14,575 nt of DNA from contig JANXDN010000002.1 of NCBI GenBank assembly GCA_025058005.1, forward strand, positions 1-14,575. The letters are read 5' to 3'. The position numbers and the translations under genes were made by a program. This stretch comes from Candidatus Aenigmatarchaeota archaeon (GTDB taxonomy: Archaea; Aenigmatarchaeota; Aenigmatarchaeia; CG10238-14). The notes below the pieces were generated by a model. The model did no database searches and had not been told where the DNA came from. It saw only the letters and a program-made list of their open reading frames with translations. Positions 12,419 through 14,575 of this stretch are shown one piece after another; within the stretch, counting starts at the first letter, position 1, and each line of letters starts with the position of its first letter.

Positions 12419-13768
12419 TTACTCAAGCGGCTTTGGGAAGATCTTTTTATATGCTTCGTCTAACTCACTAATAGTCTTGTCAACGTTATAATGAGTTAAG
12501 AAGCTTTCTAATATCTCTCCACATTTATCCATCCATTCTTCGACTTCTCCATGTCCTCCAACTACAATCTTATCTCTTCGAATAGATTCCGCGATTCTTC
12601 TCTGCATTGGATCAAATTTATCTAATGGAACATCTGTACGTGGAGGACTAGCACATTTTATCAAGCAGAAGGTCTCCTGAGCTTCAACAGTCTTTAATAA
12701 TTCAACCCATTTTCTAGCTGCCGTTGGGTGAGGAGCATTTTTAATTATTCCAAACGAGTCTCCATGAACCATAGATTGTCCATCAGTCCCGGGGAAAGTC
12801 TGCCAACCGAAATCCACGTCAGGTTTCCACCCAGAAGCCATAAAGTGACCCTTCTGCCAATCACCCATAGCATTAAATACAGCTTCTCCTCTCATCAATA
12901 GCTTGCCCGCTTCATCCCATGTCAATGCACCATAATCGGGGTTAACATATTTTTGCCATAAGGTCTTAATATTTTCTAGAGCATCGCGTACCGCTTTATC
13001 TGTTGCAGGCTTAGCCTTTCCAAGATTAAAGTTAGTAACATAATCTCCTCCACCATATGGAGAAGCTATCATGAAATCTTCCAACATGTAGTTCAGCCAG
13101 AATCTCTGTCCTCCTACAGTCCCGAATGCAAATGGGATGTATCCTGCATTTTTAATTTTCTCACATGCTTCAAAGAACTCATCTACCGACTTTAAAGGCA
13201 TACTTATTCCAATCTTCTCTACAAGCTTTTTATTATACCATAGATTGTTATCTCTATGAATGTTTAAGGGCATAACATAATAATGATCACCTACTCTAGC
13301 CCAACTCTTTAACATTTCTGGAACAGGGAAATCTTTGAACAAATCATCAATAGGCTCATGATATATATACCAAGACCTAACCATACCAGGTCCGTAGGTG
13401 ACCATACATGTATCAGGTGGTTGTCCAGCTAATAACATAGCTTTTACAGCAGCTCTCATAACGGCGCCCCCACCGCCTGCAGCAGGATTATCAATTATTT
13501 CATAACCAGGGTTGTATTTCTTATACAATGCATATACTGCATCTATAGCTTCTCTCTCTCCTCCTGCTGTCCACCAGTGATATATAACTAACTTTTTTTC
13601 TTCAACTCTTGTAGGAGTTGGTTGAACAGGAGGTCTCGTAGCATAATAATAGCCTACTCCTAAACCTGCAGCACCGATAGCTGCCCCAATACCTATAGAA
13701 ATTGCAACTTTAGCAGTAGTTGAAATTGCTTTCCTCCTAGATATTTTATTTTCTAAATAATTACTCAT
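12419..13768 (-). CDS. Membrane-anchored sugar-binding protein of the ABC transporter (glucose/mannose type)
   Basis: Extracellular substrate-binding protein of 449 residues. The N-terminus has SRRKAIS (10-16), a twin-arginine-like motif, then a Gly/Ala-rich hydrophobic segment to about residue 43 and a RPPVQPTPT linker (45-53). This fits a Tat-exported or membrane-anchored archaeal binding protein. The mature part resembles bacterial glucose/mannose-binding proteins such as that of Thermus thermophilus in its landmarks: HWWTAGGEREAIDAV (64-78), the LNIHRDNNLWYN segment (168-179), AVFNAMGDWQKGH (296-308) and HGDSFGIIKNAP (335-346). The ligand is thus probably glucose, mannose or a related hexose or glycoside; this is inference from family resemblance. 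The start is ATG (13766-13768) with GAGGT directly before it. It leads the binding protein-MalF-MalG operon, with a strong TATA box upstream, while the ATPase gene lies 143 bp further upstream. Confidence 0.92.
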   Translation of the reverse strand: MSNYLENKISRRKAISTTAKVAISIGIGAAIGAAGLGVGYYYATRPPVQPTPTRVEEKKLVIYHWWTAGGEREAIDAVYALYKKYNPGYEIIDNPAAGGGGAVMRAAVKAMLLAGQPPDTCMVTYGPGMVRSWYIYHEPIDDLFKDFPVPEMLKSWARVGDHYYVMPLNIHRDNNLWYNKKLVEKIGISMPLKSVDEFFEACEKIKNAGYIPFAFGTVGGQRFWLNYMLEDFMIASPYGGGDYVTNFNLGKAKPATDKAVRDALENIKTLWQKYVNPDYGALTWDEAGKLLMRGEAVFNAMGDWQKGHFMASGWKPDVDFGWQTFPGTDGQSMVHGDSFGIIKNAPHPTAARKWVELLKTVEAQETFCLIKCASPPRTDVPLDKFDPMQRRIAESIRRDKIVVGGHGEVEEWMDKCGEILESFLTHYNVDKTISELDEAYKKIFPKPLE

Positions 13769-13810
13769 ACCTCAAAAATAATTATGTATCAGCTGGTTAA
13801 AAAATTTTTT

Positions 13811-13818
13811 TATAAAAT
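13811..13818 (-). promoter_or_regulatory. TATA box of the sugar-binding protein operon
   Basis: ATTTTATA on the minus strand, followed by an A/T run, predicts transcription near 13788 and a 20-nt leader. A palindrome, TATGCATA (13825-13832), lies immediately upstream of the TATA/BRE position. Two direct copies of TTTAGAGT on the plus strand (13871-13878 and 13888-13895) lie further upstream. A promoter here lets the binding protein be transcribed apart from the ATPase, which suits the excess of binding protein usual in such systems. Confidence 0.45.
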
Positions 13819-13911
13819 TTATTCTATGCATAATTGATTCTAAATTTTTTAGTAAGATATTTATGTAATCTTTAGAGTACTTAAGATTTAGAGTCAGTGC
13901 TGTATATTCGG

Positions 13912-14575
13912 CTAAATTATTGTATGTTCTGTTTTTGCATCGAAGATGTGGAGTTTATCAGGTGGGAAATAAGCCCATACTTTCTCTCCAATTTGGGGTA
14001 GACGTGTAGTGGGCGGTAGAACTGCTTTTAGAAGATATTCTCCTGCTTTTAGATCTACGATAATATTTGAACCCATGGGTTCGATAACGTATAGATCTGC
14101 TTGGAATATAGATTCAGGTCTTCTATCAATTGATAGTAAGAGATTTTCAGGTCTGAAACCGAGAATTACTCTTTCACTAGTAGCTCTGCTTTTAATTATG
14201 TTAGCTAGCTCTGAATCTATTGAATACTTGAAGATGCTTGTTTCTAGAATGGTCTGTTCACCTTCTTCAACTATGTTTGCCTCGATAAAGTTCATTGGTG
14301 GTGCTCCTACGAATCCACCAACGAATAGATTTGCAGGTCTCTCGTAAATTACATGGGGAGAATCATATTGCATTAATTTACCTTTATTCATTACTGCAAC
14401 TCTATCGGCCATGGCCATTGCTTCTGCTTGATCGTGTGTAACGTAGATCGTCGTTATCTTCAAGTCTTTTTGAAGTTTCTTAAGTTCTGCTCTCATGTAT
14501 ACTCTGAGCTTAGCGTCGAGGTTGCTGAGAGGCTCATCCATAAGCCAAACCTTCGGATTCCTGACTAATGCTCTA
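13912..14575 (-). CDS. MalK-type sugar ABC transporter ATPase (cut by right window edge)
   Basis: C-terminal 221 residues of a CUT1 ATPase. The frame is open to the right edge, beginning RALVRNPKVWLMDEPLSNLD. It shows Walker B (WLMDEP), the D-loop (SNLDAKLR) and the switch histidine in IYVTHDQAEAMAMADRVAVM. The MalK-type C-terminal TOBE/OB regulatory domain includes VGGFVGAPPMNFIEA and VILGFRPENLLL. Walker A and the LSGGQ signature must lie beyond the edge. The ATG at 14539-14541 is internal to Walker B and is not the start. It powers the permeases encoded downstream on the same strand, although a promoter separates it from the binding-protein gene. Confidence 0.93.
   Translation of the reverse strand, partial: RALVRNPKVWLMDEPLSNLDAKLRVYMRAELKKLQKDLKITTIYVTHDQAEAMAMADRVAVMNKGKLMQYDSPHVIYERPANLFVGGFVGAPPMNFIEANIVEEGEQTILETSIFKYSIDSELANIIKSRATSERVILGFRPENLLLSIDRRPESIFQADLYVIEPMGSNIIVDLKAGEYLLKAVLPPTTRLPQIGEKVWAYFPPDKLHIFDAKTEHTII

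Noticed and set aside
14009..14347. Plus-strand 112-codon frame opposite the MalK-type ATPase
   Set aside because: It is antisense to a strongly recognisable ATPase TOBE region and has no motif of its own.
14539..14541. ATG as the start of the ATPase gene
   Set aside because: It lies within Walker B and the frame continues upstream to the window edge with the family-typical RALVRNPKVWL.
1..14575. Mobile elements, CRISPR arrays, tRNA genes or phage functions
   Set aside because: No transposase or integrase motifs, no regularly spaced repeats, no tRNA-like cloverleaf and no target-site duplications were recognised by eye.

Overview
The window looks like chromosomal DNA from a low-GC archaeon, most likely in or near the Thermoproteota (the phylum is an inference). 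Most transcription units have an archaeal TATA-like box 20-35 nt before the start codon, and several would give leaderless or nearly leaderless mRNAs. Internal operon genes carry the archaeal GGTGAT or GGAGTGA ribosome binding site. The substrate-binding protein has a twin-arginine-like N-terminal anchor and a Pro/Thr linker. No tRNA, rRNA, CRISPR array, insertion sequence or phage gene was seen. Every gene except one is on the minus strand.

Layout, left to right: the N-terminal third of a transketolase (cut by the left edge); a 340-bp gap; a ROK-family sugar kinase; a cysteine-free ThuA/GATase1-like protein; a TIM-barrel sugar isomerase/epimerase; a two-gene unit of a HAD phosphatase abutting a GlcD-like FAD oxidoreductase; a 260-bp gap; a three-gene operon of Gfo/Idh/MocA proteins whose middle member has lost the family's active-site residues; a divergent plus-strand GlcF-like iron-sulfur (CCG) protein; then a carbohydrate ABC transporter (two permeases, a substrate-binding protein resembling bacterial glucose/mannose-binding proteins, and a MalK-type ATPase cut by the right edge).

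Together this reads as a sugar uptake and catabolism island. A hexose or hexose-containing compound is imported by the ABC system, redox-modified by the NAD(P)-dependent Gfo/Idh/MocA enzymes, rearranged by the TIM-barrel protein, phosphorylated by the ROK kinase and passed to the pentose phosphate pool by transketolase. The GlcD-like and GlcF-like proteins could pass electrons from a hydroxy-acid or sugar-acid intermediate to a carrier. Several Gfo/Idh/MocA proteins plus a TIM-barrel protein and a ThuA-like protein, with no glycoside hydrolase in view, recall oxidative (3-keto-sugar) glycoside breakdown known from bacteria. This is the most interesting functional hypothesis here, and it is inference. 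No transcription factor gene is in the window, but several promoter-linked repeats suggest regulation.
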